This document shows, one piece after another, positions 8,581-16,314 of a stretch of 64,000 bases of DNA; within the stretch, counting starts at the first letter, position 1; every line of letters starts with the position of its first letter. Position numbers and translations under genes: made by a program. The stretch lies in contig JARGFU010000002.1 of NCBI GenBank assembly GCA_029210625.1, positions 1 to 64,000 on the forward strand, given 5' to 3'. The stretch comes from Deltaproteobacteria bacterium. Lineage in GTDB: Bacteria; Myxococcota; Myxococcia; SLRQ01. Under the pieces are notes generated by a model. It did not search any database. It was not told the origin of the DNA and worked only from the letters and a program-made list of their open reading frames with translations.

Positions 8581-9525
8581 ATGCCTGCACCCGCACCCCA
8601 GCTTCGAAAGCGAGCCCAGCAGTTGAAGATCGGCATCCTCTCCCGCAAGCCCTCCCTCTACTCGACGCGGCGCCTCAAGGAGGCCGCCCGCGCGCGGGGC
8701 CACAGCGTCACGGTCGTCGACTACTCGCGCTGCTACATGAACATCACCTCCCACCGCCCGGCGGTGCTCTTCAAGGGCAAGGCGCTCTCCTTCGACGCCA
8801 TCATCCCGCGCATCGGCTCCTCGATGACCTTCTACGGGACGGCGGTCGTGCGGCAGTTCGAGATGATGAACATCTTCTCGGCCAACGAGTCCCAGGCCAT
8901 CGCCCGCTCCCGGGACAAGCTGCGGGCCCTCCAGCTCCTCTCGGCCGAGGGGATCGGCCTGCCGGTGACCGGCTTCGCCCGCTCGACCCAGGACGTGGAT
9001 GGGATCATCGACGTGGTGGGCGGCGCCCCCCTGATCGTGAAGCTCATCGAGGGCACCCAGGGCGTCGGCGTGGTCCTGGCCGAGACCTACAAGGCGGCCG
9101 AGTCGGTGATCAGCGCGTTTCGCCAGCTCGACGCGAACATCCTGGTGCAGGAGTTCATCAAGGAGGCCGGCGGCTCGGACATCCGGGCCTTCGTGGTGGA
9201 CGGCAAGGTGGTCGCCGCGATGAAGCGGCAGGGGCCCCCGGGCGAGTTCCGCTCGAACCTCCACCGCGGCGGCAGCGCCGAGAAGATCCGGCTCACCCCC
9301 GAGGAGCGCAGCACCGCGGTGCGCTCGGCGAAGATCCTCGGGCTGCGGGTGGCCGGCGTCGACATGCTGCGCTCGAACCACGGTCCGGTCGTGATGGAGG
9401 TGAACTCCTCGCCGGGCCTCGAGGGCATCGAGGCCGCCTCCGGCAAGGACGTGGCCGACAAGATCATCGCTTTCCTGGAGAAGAACGCCCACACCGGGCG
9501 GCGGAAGGACCGTGTCAAAGGCTGA
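8581..9525 (+). CDS. rimK: RimK-type ATP-grasp alpha-L-glutamate ligase
   Basis: ATP-grasp ligase of 314 residues resembling RimK, which adds glutamate residues to the C terminus of ribosomal protein S6. RimK hallmarks are the N-terminal [18 protein letters not shown], the YMNITS segment, [11 protein letters not shown], the ATP-grasp loop [33 protein letters not shown], and the metal-binding [17 protein letters not shown] 8581 is used; a TTG at 8623 would begin exactly where E. coli RimK begins, so the true start is uncertain by 14 codons. It overlaps the next gene by 14 bp, indicating one operon with the M14 and retropepsin-like genes. Confidence 0.93.
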   Translation: MPAPAPQLRKRAQQLKIGILSRKPSLYSTRRLKEAARARGHSVTVVDYSRCYMNITSHRPAVLFKGKALSFDAIIPRIGSSMTFYGTAVVRQFEMMNIFSANESQAIARSRDKLRALQLLSAEGIGLPVTGFARSTQDVDGIIDVVGGAPLIVKLIEGTQGVGVVLAETYKAAESVISAFRQLDANILVQEFIKEAGGSDIRAFVVDGKVVAAMKRQGPPGEFRSNLHRGGSAEKIRLTPEERSTAVRSAKILGLRVAGVDMLRSNHGPVVMEVNSSPGLEGIEAASGKDVADKIIAFLEKNAHTGRRKDRVKG

Positions 9526-10480
9526 ACGACGCCCCTCGTTCCGGCTCGGAGAGCACGAGGTGCGAGCCGGGAAGCGAGCTCACCTCGAGCTCCCGGTCGC
9601 CCGGCTGCCCTCGGGCAACTGGATGAACCTGCCCCTGGTGGTGCTGCACGGGCGGCGCCCGGGGCCCACCCTCTGGCTGTCCGGCGCCATCCACGGTGAA
9701 GAGCTCAACGGCGTGGGCATCATCCACGACCTGCTCCCGCGCCTCGACGCGCGCGAGCTCTCGGGGACGCTCCTGGCCGCCCCGATCGTGAACGGCTTCG
9801 GGGTGATGGAGGGCTCGCGCTACCTGCCCGACCGCCGGGACCTCAACCGCTCCTTCCCGGGCTCGAACCGCGGCTCGCTGGCCTCGCGCCTGGCGCACCT
9901 CTTCTTCCAGCAGGTGGTCATCCGCGGCGACCTCGGCATCGATCTGCACACCGGCGCCGCCGGCCGCGAGAACCACCCGCAGCTGCGCTGCGACCTCGAC
10001 CACCCCGAGACCCACGCCTACGCCGAGGCCTTCAGCGCACCGCTCACGCTCCACTCGGACCTGCGGGACGGCTCCCTGCGCGCCGCCGCCTGCGAGCGGG
10101 ACATCCCGGTGCTCCTCTTCGAGGTCGGCGGCGCCCTGCGCTTCTCGCCCTCGGGCATCCGCGAGGGGGTGAACGGCATCCTCCGGGTGATGGAGAAGGC
10201 GGGGATGATCGAGGGCCCGGCGCCCCCGCCCAGCGGGCCGGCCCTCTTCTCGCGGCGCAGCCGCTGGATCCGGGCCCGCCGCAGCGGCTTCTGCTACCTG
10301 CGCGCCGATCTCGGCGAGCGGGTCACCCAGGGTCAGGTGCTGGCGGTGATCGGCGACGGCATCGGCAAGGACGAGACGCGGGTGCGCGCCCGCTCACCGG
10401 GCCTGGTCATCGCGGTGGACCGCTCGGCCCAGGTCTACCAGGGCGACGCCCTGGTCCACGTGGCGGAGCTCGAGGCGTGA
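9512..10480 (+). CDS. Succinylglutamate desuccinylase/aspartoacylase-like zinc hydrolase (M14 superfamily)
   Basis: A 322-residue zinc-dependent hydrolase of the AstE/AspA branch of the M14 carboxypeptidase fold. Zinc-site motifs are [10 protein letters not shown] (H and E ligands) and DLHTGAAG (third His); [12 protein letters not shown] is the substrate-binding block. The C-terminal 80 residues form a lipoyl/biotinyl-like beta domain with [26 protein letters not shown]. It starts at GTG 9512 inside the end of rimK and ends overlapping GTGA with the next gene. Placed between a glutamate ligase and a RimB-like protease, it probably acts on glutamylated or N-acylated substrates; that role is inferred. 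Confidence 0.88.
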   Translation: MSKAERRPSFRLGEHEVRAGKRAHLELPVARLPSGNWMNLPLVVLHGRRPGPTLWLSGAIHGEELNGVGIIHDLLPRLDARELSGTLLAAPIVNGFGVMEGSRYLPDRRDLNRSFPGSNRGSLASRLAHLFFQQVVIRGDLGIDLHTGAAGRENHPQLRCDLDHPETHAYAEAFSAPLTLHSDLRDGSLRAAACERDIPVLLFEVGGALRFSPSGIREGVNGILRVMEKAGMIEGPAPPPSGPALFSRRSRWIRARRSGFCYLRADLGERVTQGQVLAVIGDGIGKDETRVRARSPGLVIAVDRSAQVYQGDALVHVAELEA

Positions 10481-10932
10481 AGAGGAAGCTCCGCCCCCCG
10501 AAGGTCCTCATCGGCTGGCGGGAGTGGGTCGAGCTGCCCTCCCTCGGCATCGAGCGGATCAAGGCCAAGATCGACACCGGCGCGCGCACCTCGGCGCTCC
10601 ACGCGGACGTCGTGCGGACCTACCACCGGGCGGGCCGCTGCTTCGTCACCTTCCGGGTCCACCCGACCCAGCGCTCGCTCTCGCCCGAGCTCGAGGTCCA
10701 CGCCGAGATGATCGACGAGCGGCAGGTCCGCTCCTCCAGCGGGAAGGCCGAGCTGCGGCCGGTGATCCTCACCACGCTGCAGCTGGGCGAGGAGCGCTGG
10801 CCGATCGAGATCACCCTGACCCGCCGCGACCTCATGGGCTTCCGGATGCTGCTGGGGCGCCAGGCCCTGCGCCGCCGGGTGCGGATCGATCCGGGGCGCT
10901 CCTTCCTCCTGGGGCGTCAGTCCCGGACGTAG
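10477..10932 (+). CDS. RimB-like retropepsin-type aspartic protease (DUF785 / ATP-dependent zinc protease family)
   Basis: A 151-residue protein with the retropepsin-like active-site motif [12 protein letters not shown] and the family ending [15 protein letters not shown]. The family is annotated as ATP-dependent zinc protease, but the fold and DTGA motif are those of a dimeric aspartyl protease. In Pseudomonas, RimB is encoded with RimK and affects RpsF glutamylation. The start GTG overlaps the previous stop (GTGA), confirming the three-gene operon. Its 3' end overlaps convergent msrA by 16 bp. Confidence 0.88.
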   Translation: MKRKLRPPKVLIGWREWVELPSLGIERIKAKIDTGARTSALHADVVRTYHRAGRCFVTFRVHPTQRSLSPELEVHAEMIDERQVRSSSGKAELRPVILTTLQLGEERWPIEITLTRRDLMGFRMLLGRQALRRRVRIDPGRSFLLGRQSRT

Positions 10933-11516
10933 TGGCAGGTGTAGCCGCTCGGGTTCTTCTCCAGGTAGTCCTGGTGGTAGCTCTCGGCGGGCCAGAAGGG
11001 GCCGGCCGGCACCACCTGGGTGACGATCGGGTTCTTCCAGCGGCCCGACTTCCCGGCGCGCTCGAGGGCGGCCCGGGCCTCGGCCACCTGCTTCTCGCCC
11101 ACGGTGAAGATGGCCGAGCGGTACTGGGTGCCCCGGTCGTTGCCCTGGCGGTTCGGGGTGGTCGGGTCGTGGATCCGGAAGAAGAAGTCGAGGAGCTCTC
11201 CGTAGCTCACCTTCTTCGGATCGAAGACGATCCTCACGGATTCGGCGTGGCCGCTGTCGCCGCCCTTCACGTCGGAGTAGGTCGCGTTCGCGAGGTCTCC
11301 GCCGGTGTAGCCGACCTCGGTGTCGATCACCCCGGGCAGCTCGCGGATCAGGTCCTCCATCCCCCAGAAGCAGCCGCCGGCCAGGTAGGCGACCTCCTGG
11401 CCCTTCGCCGCCGGCTTCGGCGCGGGAGTGGGGGCGTCGCCGGCGCGGGCCGAGGCGACGAGGGCGGCGGTGCCCAGGAGGAGGGCGGCGAGGAGGAGGG
11501 GACGCAGGTGCTTCAT
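10917..11516 (-). CDS. msrA: Peptide-methionine (S)-S-oxide reductase MsrA, exported form
   Basis: MsrA of 199 residues that reduces the S-epimer of methionine sulfoxide in proteins. The catalytic motif GGCFWG lies at about 47-52; the family blocks [27 protein letters not shown] and [11 protein letters not shown] are present. An N-terminal signal peptide (about 1-26, cleavage near ASARA) and a Pro/Ala-rich spacer point to a periplasmic enzyme. The C-terminal tail contains one more Cys ([10 protein letters not shown]) that could recycle the active-site Cys. It is a single gene convergent with the RimB-like gene. Confidence 0.95.
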   Translation of the reverse strand: MKHLRPLLLAALLLGTAALVASARAGDAPTPAPKPAAKGQEVAYLAGGCFWGMEDLIRELPGVIDTEVGYTGGDLANATYSDVKGGDSGHAESVRIVFDPKKVSYGELLDFFFRIHDPTTPNRQGNDRGTQYRSAIFTVGEKQVAEARAALERAGKSGRWKNPIVTQVVPAGPFWPAESYHQDYLEKNPSGYTCHYVRD

Positions 11517-11608
11517 GGCGGGGCTTCCTTTCGATCGCTACTTCGCTCCGCGACGAGAGGAGGTTACGCCCGCCCCGCGAGCGGGCCAGCCGGAGCCCCG
11601 GGCGGCCT

Positions 11609-13633
11609 TCAGTAGACGTCGGTGGCGAGCAGGGCGGCGAGGCCCGCGGCCTTCTCGCCCGGCGCGAGGGGAAGCTCCGCCAGGAAGGCGGCGTCCTCCG
11701 CCTCGGGCACCGCCGCCAGCAGCGCCGCGGCGGGCCCCTCGGGCGCCGGGGGGCCCCGCTCGGCCCGGTCCCGCACCCAGAGCTCGGCCAGCTCCTCCAG
11801 CAGGGGATCGACCGCGAGGCCCTCCTCCAGCCGGTGGCGCAGGGTCGCCGCGGCCGCGCGTCCCTGGTGGAGGATCACGACCGGGACCGGGTGGGCCTCG
11901 CGCAGCCCGGAGAGCGCCTCGAGGGCGGCGGCCGCCCGCTCGAGCTCGCCCAGGCGCAGGGCGGCCTCGACGATGCGGGAGTGGATCACGGCGGCCGGCC
12001 AGGGGCCCCGGGCCCGGGCGTCGAGGAGGCGCTCGGCCCGCTCCAGCGCTGGCGCCAGGTCCTCCCCCGAGAGGAGCGCCAGGCGCAGCCGCTCGTGGGC
12101 CAGGTAGAGGGCGTTGCTCCCCTGCCAGCCCTCGCTCATGCCGGAGGCGCCGTCGTTGGCGGCCTCGGCCCGCTCGAGGGCGGCGCGGGCCTCCTCGTGG
12201 CGCCCCAGCCGGGCGAGGGCAGCGAGGGTGTAGCAGTGGGAGATGTTCGCCTCCCAGGGGGCCGCCTCCTCGAAGGCGGCGAGGGCGTCGGCGAGGTGGA
12301 GCAGGGCGGCGTCGTCATCCCCCGTGTGCGCGGCGATGCGCCCCCGGGTGGAGAGGATCCGCGCGGCCTCCAGCGCGTCGCCCGCCTGCCGGGCCGCCCC
12401 GAGGGCCGCGTCGGCGTAGCGCCAGGCCTCCTCGCCGCGGCCCAGCTCGATGAGCAGGCTCGCCAGCGCGTTGAGGAGGCGGGCGGTCACGGCGTGCTTC
12501 GGGCGGTTGGCGCCGCCCTCCTCCTCGAGGAGCCACTGCAGGTGGGTGGCGGCCTCCATGGCGCCCTTGCGATCGCCGGCGTAGGCCCGGTACCGGCAGA
12601 GCAGCACCTGGGTCTCGGTGTGGGCCTGCACCAGCGCCCAGGGCGGCTCCTCGGCCCAGCCCGCCGCTGCCACCAGGTGGCCGTAGGCGTCCTGCAGGGC
12701 CTCCAGGCGCCCGAGCAGCACGGGGGGCGGGACCGAGCGGGTGCGATCGAGCCAGGCCGCCTCGTGGGCGGCGTCCAGCCAGCTGCTCACGCTGGGCGGG
12801 CGGGGCGCCGCGGCGTCCTCGAGCCCGAAGAGGGAGAGGAGCTCCGCGAGGGTCTCGACCGGCACCAGCTCCGGGCCCTCCCCGGCGAAGGCCTCCGGCC
12901 CGAGGCCCGCGGGCACGACGAGACGCTCGACGCAGGGGCGCTCTCGCCGCAGGGCCTCGCGCTTGGCCGCGACGCTGCGCTCGCGGTTGCCACCCAGGCG
13001 CAGCCGCCCCTGGGCGTCGAGGTGGCCGGTGACCGCGATGTCCTGGGGCAGCGGCCGCTCGCTCCAGCAGGAGAGGAGCATCAGCAGGAGGGCGGCGCCC
13101 ATCGAGCTGCCCTCCACCCGCTCCAGGGCGTCGAGGCCGGGGTCGAGGCAGACCAGGCGGTGCCAGCCGCGCAGGGGCTCCAGGGGCGGCGCGCCCAGGG
13201 CGCGGGCGGCCTGCGCGTAGGCCTCGCCCGCCGTGTCGCGGGCGACCTCGTCGATCTCGACGGCGGGCCAGAAGGAGGCGAAGGGGCGGTCGCCCTCCTC
13301 GCGGGAGAGGAGGCCCAGCCGGATCACCGCCCCGAGGTGATCGTGGGAGGAGAGCCAGTAGGTGGCGCCGAGGAGCGGCTCCGGCCGCCGGAAGGCCCGG
13401 GAGGGCAGGGGAAGCTCGGTGTCGCCCACCTCCCGGAAGCGCGCCTGCAGGGCCTCGGCCTCGGCCTCCTCGAGGGAGCCCGGGGGCAGGAGGCGGGCGA
13501 GGTTCCAGGCCCGCTGGCGCAGGGGGCCGCGGCGCGGATCGCCGGCCTCACCCTCCCGGGCGAGCTCCTCCAGGCGCGCGAGGGCCCTCCGCAGGGCGTG
13601 GACGGGACGCAGGGCGTCGGCAGGCGTGATCAC
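11609..13633 (-). CDS. Lon-type (S16) proteolytic-domain protein with TPR-like C-terminal half
   Basis: A 674-residue protein, third gene of the sigma-factor operon. Residues about 165-270 match the Lon peptidase domain: EGSSMGAAL (S177 at the catalytic serine position, DGPSAG in Lon), VTGHLDAQGRLRLGGNRERSVAA (Lon: MTGEITLRG...GGLKEKLLAA), then VERLVVPAG. The second lysine of KEK, the catalytic base in Lon, is R219 here. There is no AAA+ domain. The C-terminal half (about 320-660) is helical, with TPR-like repeats. GTG 13633 overlaps the upstream stop (GTGA). It could be a protease, a pseudo-protease, or a scaffold; the family is not otherwise known to me. Confidence 0.7.
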   Translation of the reverse strand: MITPADALRPVHALRRALARLEELAREGEAGDPRRGPLRQRAWNLARLLPPGSLEEAEAEALQARFREVGDTELPLPSRAFRRPEPLLGATYWLSSHDHLGAVIRLGLLSREEGDRPFASFWPAVEIDEVARDTAGEAYAQAARALGAPPLEPLRGWHRLVCLDPGLDALERVEGSSMGAALLLMLLSCWSERPLPQDIAVTGHLDAQGRLRLGGNRERSVAAKREALRRERPCVERLVVPAGLGPEAFAGEGPELVPVETLAELLSLFGLEDAAAPRPPSVSSWLDAAHEAAWLDRTRSVPPPVLLGRLEALQDAYGHLVAAAGWAEEPPWALVQAHTETQVLLCRYRAYAGDRKGAMEAATHLQWLLEEEGGANRPKHAVTARLLNALASLLIELGRGEEAWRYADAALGAARQAGDALEAARILSTRGRIAAHTGDDDAALLHLADALAAFEEAAPWEANISHCYTLAALARLGRHEEARAALERAEAANDGASGMSEGWQGSNALYLAHERLRLALLSGEDLAPALERAERLLDARARGPWPAAVIHSRIVEAALRLGELERAAAALEALSGLREAHPVPVVILHQGRAAAATLRHRLEEGLAVDPLLEELAELWVRDRAERGPPAPEGPAAALLAAVPEAEDAAFLAELPLAPGEKAAGLAALLATDVY

Positions 13634-14649
13634 TCCTGCGGATCGTCCCCGGCCAGGGGCGTGATGGCAAGGGCCTCCCTGCGCGGCTCGCCCCCCTCGG
13701 GGTCGGCCAGGGAGACTCGCAGGGCGCGCGACCCGGCGCCCGCGCCGGCCAGGGGCACCCACCAGGCCAGGGCCAGGGGGGAGCGGTGGGGCAGGCCGGG
13801 GGCCTGGGGCTCGAGGCGGACCTCGAGGATGGCGTCGAAGTCGCCCCCGGCGTGGCGCACCACCAGGCCGGGCGGCGTCTCGTCGTCGTGCTCGGCCAGG
13901 CCGTGGGTGTGCACCAGCACCTCGCCGTCGAAGAGGGAGGCCACCGGGGCGCCCAGGGGGCGAGCGAGGATGGCCTCGGGCTCGGAGGCGGCCTCACCGC
14001 CGAACTGCAGCGAGGAGAGCTGCTCCAGGGCCCGGGGGGAGAGGCCCAGGGCCTGCAGGGCCGAGCCCACCAGGGGGCGGGTGAGGAAGCGCTCGATCTC
14101 CTCGCGGTGCTCCCCGGCGAGGAGGAGGTTGGCCCACCAGGCGCCGGGCGTGTGCCGGGCGATGGCCAGCAGCCAGGCGGGGACCTCCGGGTCGTGGCGC
14201 AGGGCCGCGGCCATCCGGTCGCGGCGGGCCGAGGCGCGGCCGTCGAGGGCATGGCAGCGGCGCAGGAGCTCGCGCTCCAGGCCCTCCCGGCCGGTCAGCC
14301 CGAGGGCCCAGGAGAGGCTCTCGAGATCGTCGCGCCGGGCGAGCACGGCCACCACGCCCGCGGGATCGTTGCCGCCGTCGAGGGCCACCAGGCCCGCCTC
14401 CAGGCCGTCCGAGAGGGCGTCGACCTTGGCCCGCAGGGCGGCCTCGGCGTGGGTCAGGTCCAGGGCACGCAGGCCGGCCTCGAGGGACTTGCGGGCGCCC
14501 CCCGGGAGGTGGCCGCCCCGCAGGAGGCGCCCGGCGGCGATCAGGGCCGCCGGGGGCTGCTCGTCCGGGGCGCGCAGCGCGTCCAGGGAGGGGCCATCGA
14601 GCCACTCGGGCAGGAGGGCCGGGTCTTCGATCCAGGGTGTCGAGGCCAT
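13630..14649 (-). CDS. Unknown protein of the sigma / Lon-TPR operon
   Basis: A 339-residue protein that I do not recognise. About 1-215 is predicted to be helical and repeat-like, with segments such as SLEAGLRALDL and AAALRHDPEVPAWLLAIARH. About 235-339 looks beta-rich (GEVLVHTHGL, GLVVRHAGGDFDAILEVRLE, LALAWWVPLAG). There is no signal peptide or membrane segment, so it is probably cytoplasmic. It sits between the sigma-factor gene (56-bp gap) and the Lon/TPR gene (4-bp overlap), so it is likely a partner, adaptor or anti-sigma-like regulator of that operon; this is inference from position only. Confidence 0.75.
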   Translation of the reverse strand: MASTPWIEDPALLPEWLDGPSLDALRAPDEQPPAALIAAGRLLRGGHLPGGARKSLEAGLRALDLTHAEAALRAKVDALSDGLEAGLVALDGGNDPAGVVAVLARRDDLESLSWALGLTGREGLERELLRRCHALDGRASARRDRMAAALRHDPEVPAWLLAIARHTPGAWWANLLLAGEHREEIERFLTRPLVGSALQALGLSPRALEQLSSLQFGGEAASEPEAILARPLGAPVASLFDGEVLVHTHGLAEHDDETPPGLVVRHAGGDFDAILEVRLEPQAPGLPHRSPLALAWWVPLAGAGAGSRALRVSLADPEGGEPRREALAITPLAGDDPQE

Positions 14650-14705
14650 CGTCACGATCTCCAGGAGCGCGGTCGAAAAGAGGGCAGGCCTTCGCCTGCC
14701 TTGGG

Positions 14706-15434
14706 TCAGGAATCGCCCTCCCGACGACCCGCAGGCGCCTCTTCTGACGCCTCGTCGCAGCCCAGCAGGCGGGTCATCAGATCGACCTCCACGACGCCGA
14801 TCTCGCCGGTCTCGTGGAGCGCCGCGATGGCCGCGCAGGCCGCCACCTTGCCCCGGCGGCGGTACTGGTAGACCCGGTCCCGGGCCCGCCGGCGGTCGGT
14901 GGCGCTCGCCTCGCCGCCGGGATCGGCCCAGCGGGCGATCTGCGGCTCGATCTCCTCTCCGAGGAGGTGGGCCTCGAGGTGGATCCGGACGTTGTCCTGG
15001 ACACGCTCGAGGTCGCGGGCCCGGTGCAGCCGGGAGAGGCTGCCCAGGAGCATCCCGAAGAGGTGCTCGAGGTCGGCGGCGAAGACCGGATCGTCGTCCG
15101 CCGGCGCCTTCACCGCCGGGGCGTCGTCGAGGTTCACCTTGTTCTTGCGCGAGCGGAAGTAGTCGATGGCGTAGCGCTGCAGGATCCGGTTGCACCAGGC
15201 GCGGGCCGCCCGGTCGTCCTCCCCCCGGAAGCGGCTCCGCCCGAGGGACGCCTCCAGCACCACCTTGTGGATGGCCTCCTCGACGATGACCTGGGGCAGG
15301 TGGGGGAAGCGCCGGCGGAGGGTCCCGCCCCCGAAGCGCTGCACCATCGCGTAGAGCGCGGCGGCCGCCGCGTCGCGCTCGCGGCGCGGCAGCTCGTCGT
15401 CGGCGAGGGTTCGCAGGAGCTCCCAGAGGGCCAT
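14706..15434 (-). CDS. ECF-like sigma-70 family RNA polymerase sigma factor
   Basis: A 242-residue protein. Sigma region 2 is recognisable at about 45-110: FPHLPQVIVEEAIHKVVLEA (region 2.1/2.2-like, where ECFs have a D-x-V-Q-E-x-F block) and ARAWCNRILQRYAIDYFRSRK (region 2.3/2.4). The C-terminal part (about 175-225) has the basic sequence RRRARDRVYQYRRRGKVAA, which may be a diverged region 4. It heads the operon with the unknown and Lon/TPR genes. A TAGAAT hexamer at 15448-15443 lies only 8 bp before the ATG, which would give an almost leaderless transcript. It is divergent from the ABC-transporter operon. Target promoters are unknown. Confidence 0.75.
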   Translation of the reverse strand: MALWELLRTLADDELPRRERDAAAAALYAMVQRFGGGTLRRRFPHLPQVIVEEAIHKVVLEASLGRSRFRGEDDRAARAWCNRILQRYAIDYFRSRKNKVNLDDAPAVKAPADDDPVFAADLEHLFGMLLGSLSRLHRARDLERVQDNVRIHLEAHLLGEEIEPQIARWADPGGEASATDRRRARDRVYQYRRRGKVAACAAIAALHETGEIGVVEVDLMTRLLGCDEASEEAPAGRREGDS

Positions 15435-15442
15435 GGCGGGCC

Positions 15443-15448
15443 ATTCTA
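15443..15448 (-). promoter_or_regulatory. Candidate -10 element of the sigma / Lon-TPR operon
   Basis: TAGAAT on the minus strand, 8 bp before the sigma-factor ATG. No consensus -35 is seen at 16-18 bp. If used, transcription would begin within 1-2 nt of the start codon. This is one weak hexamer in a high-GC spacer, so confidence is low. Confidence 0.3.
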
Positions 15449-15558
15449 TGCCAGGGAAGGCCCCGGGTAGCCACCACGGCCATTGACGGCCCCCGGTGTC
15501 AGACCCACAGTGACCCCCCGTCGCTGGGGCCCCCGTTGCGAGGCCAGGAGGAGACACC

Positions 15559-16314
15559 ATGGAAGCCATCGTTCGGCTCGAGGGAGTCGAGAAGGACTAC
15601 GAGCTCGGCAAGACCATCGTCCCCGCGCTGCGCGAGATCGATCTCGAGATCGCCCGGGGCGAGTTCACGACCATCGCCGGACCCTCGGGCAGCGGGAAGA
15701 CCACCCTGCTGAACCTCGTGGGCTGCGTGGACGTGGCCACCCGGGGCGAGGTGCACGTGGACGGCCACGAGACCCACAACCTCTCGGACCGGGCCCTGAC
15801 CACCCTGCGGCTGAACACCCTCGGCTTCATCTTCCAGTCCTTCAACCTGGTGCCGGTGCTCTCGGTCTTCCAGAACGTCGAGCTGCCCCTCCTCCTCGGC
15901 GGGAGGCTCTCGAAGAAGGAGCGCAAGGAGCGGGTCGAGGAGATCATGGAGCGGGTGGGGCTGGCCGATCAGCTCCGGAAGCGCCCCAACGAGCTCTCCG
16001 GCGGGCAGCGCCAGCGGGTCGCCATCGGGCGGGCCCTCGTCGGGCGGCCGAAGATCGTCCTGGCCGACGAGCCCACCGCCAACCTCGACTCGAAGACCGG
16101 CGCCAACATCATCGACCTGATGCGGGAGCTCAACCAGCAGGACCACACCACCTTCATCTTCTCCACCCACGACCCGCGGGTCTGGGAGCACGCCCGCCGG
16201 ATCATCAAGCTGGAGGACGGCCGGATCGTCGCGGACGAGCCGGGGGCGGCGAGCGGTGAGCTGCCGCCCCCGCCCGCGGGCGAGGAGGCCTCCACCGGGG
16301 CGAGCGCGTCATGA
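15559..16314 (+). CDS. LolD/MacB-type ABC transporter ATPase
   Basis: A 251-residue ATP-binding subunit. Walker A GPSGSGKTT, Q-loop FIFQSFNLVPVLSVFQNVELPL, signature LSGGQRQRVAIGRAL, Walker B IVLADEPTANLD and H-loop STHDPRV are all intact. The FQSFNLVP wording and length are typical of LolD/MacB ATPases that drive mechanotransmission rather than transmembrane passage. A 30-residue Pro/Ala/Glu tail follows the core. ATG 15559 has a strong AGGAGGAGA site. The stop overlaps the next gene (ATGA), so it is the first gene of the five-gene export operon. Confidence 0.95.
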   Translation: MEAIVRLEGVEKDYELGKTIVPALREIDLEIARGEFTTIAGPSGSGKTTLLNLVGCVDVATRGEVHVDGHETHNLSDRALTTLRLNTLGFIFQSFNLVPVLSVFQNVELPLLLGGRLSKKERKERVEEIMERVGLADQLRKRPNELSGGQRQRVAIGRALVGRPKIVLADEPTANLDSKTGANIIDLMRELNQQDHTTFIFSTHDPRVWEHARRIIKLEDGRIVADEPGAASGELPPPPAGEEASTGASAS

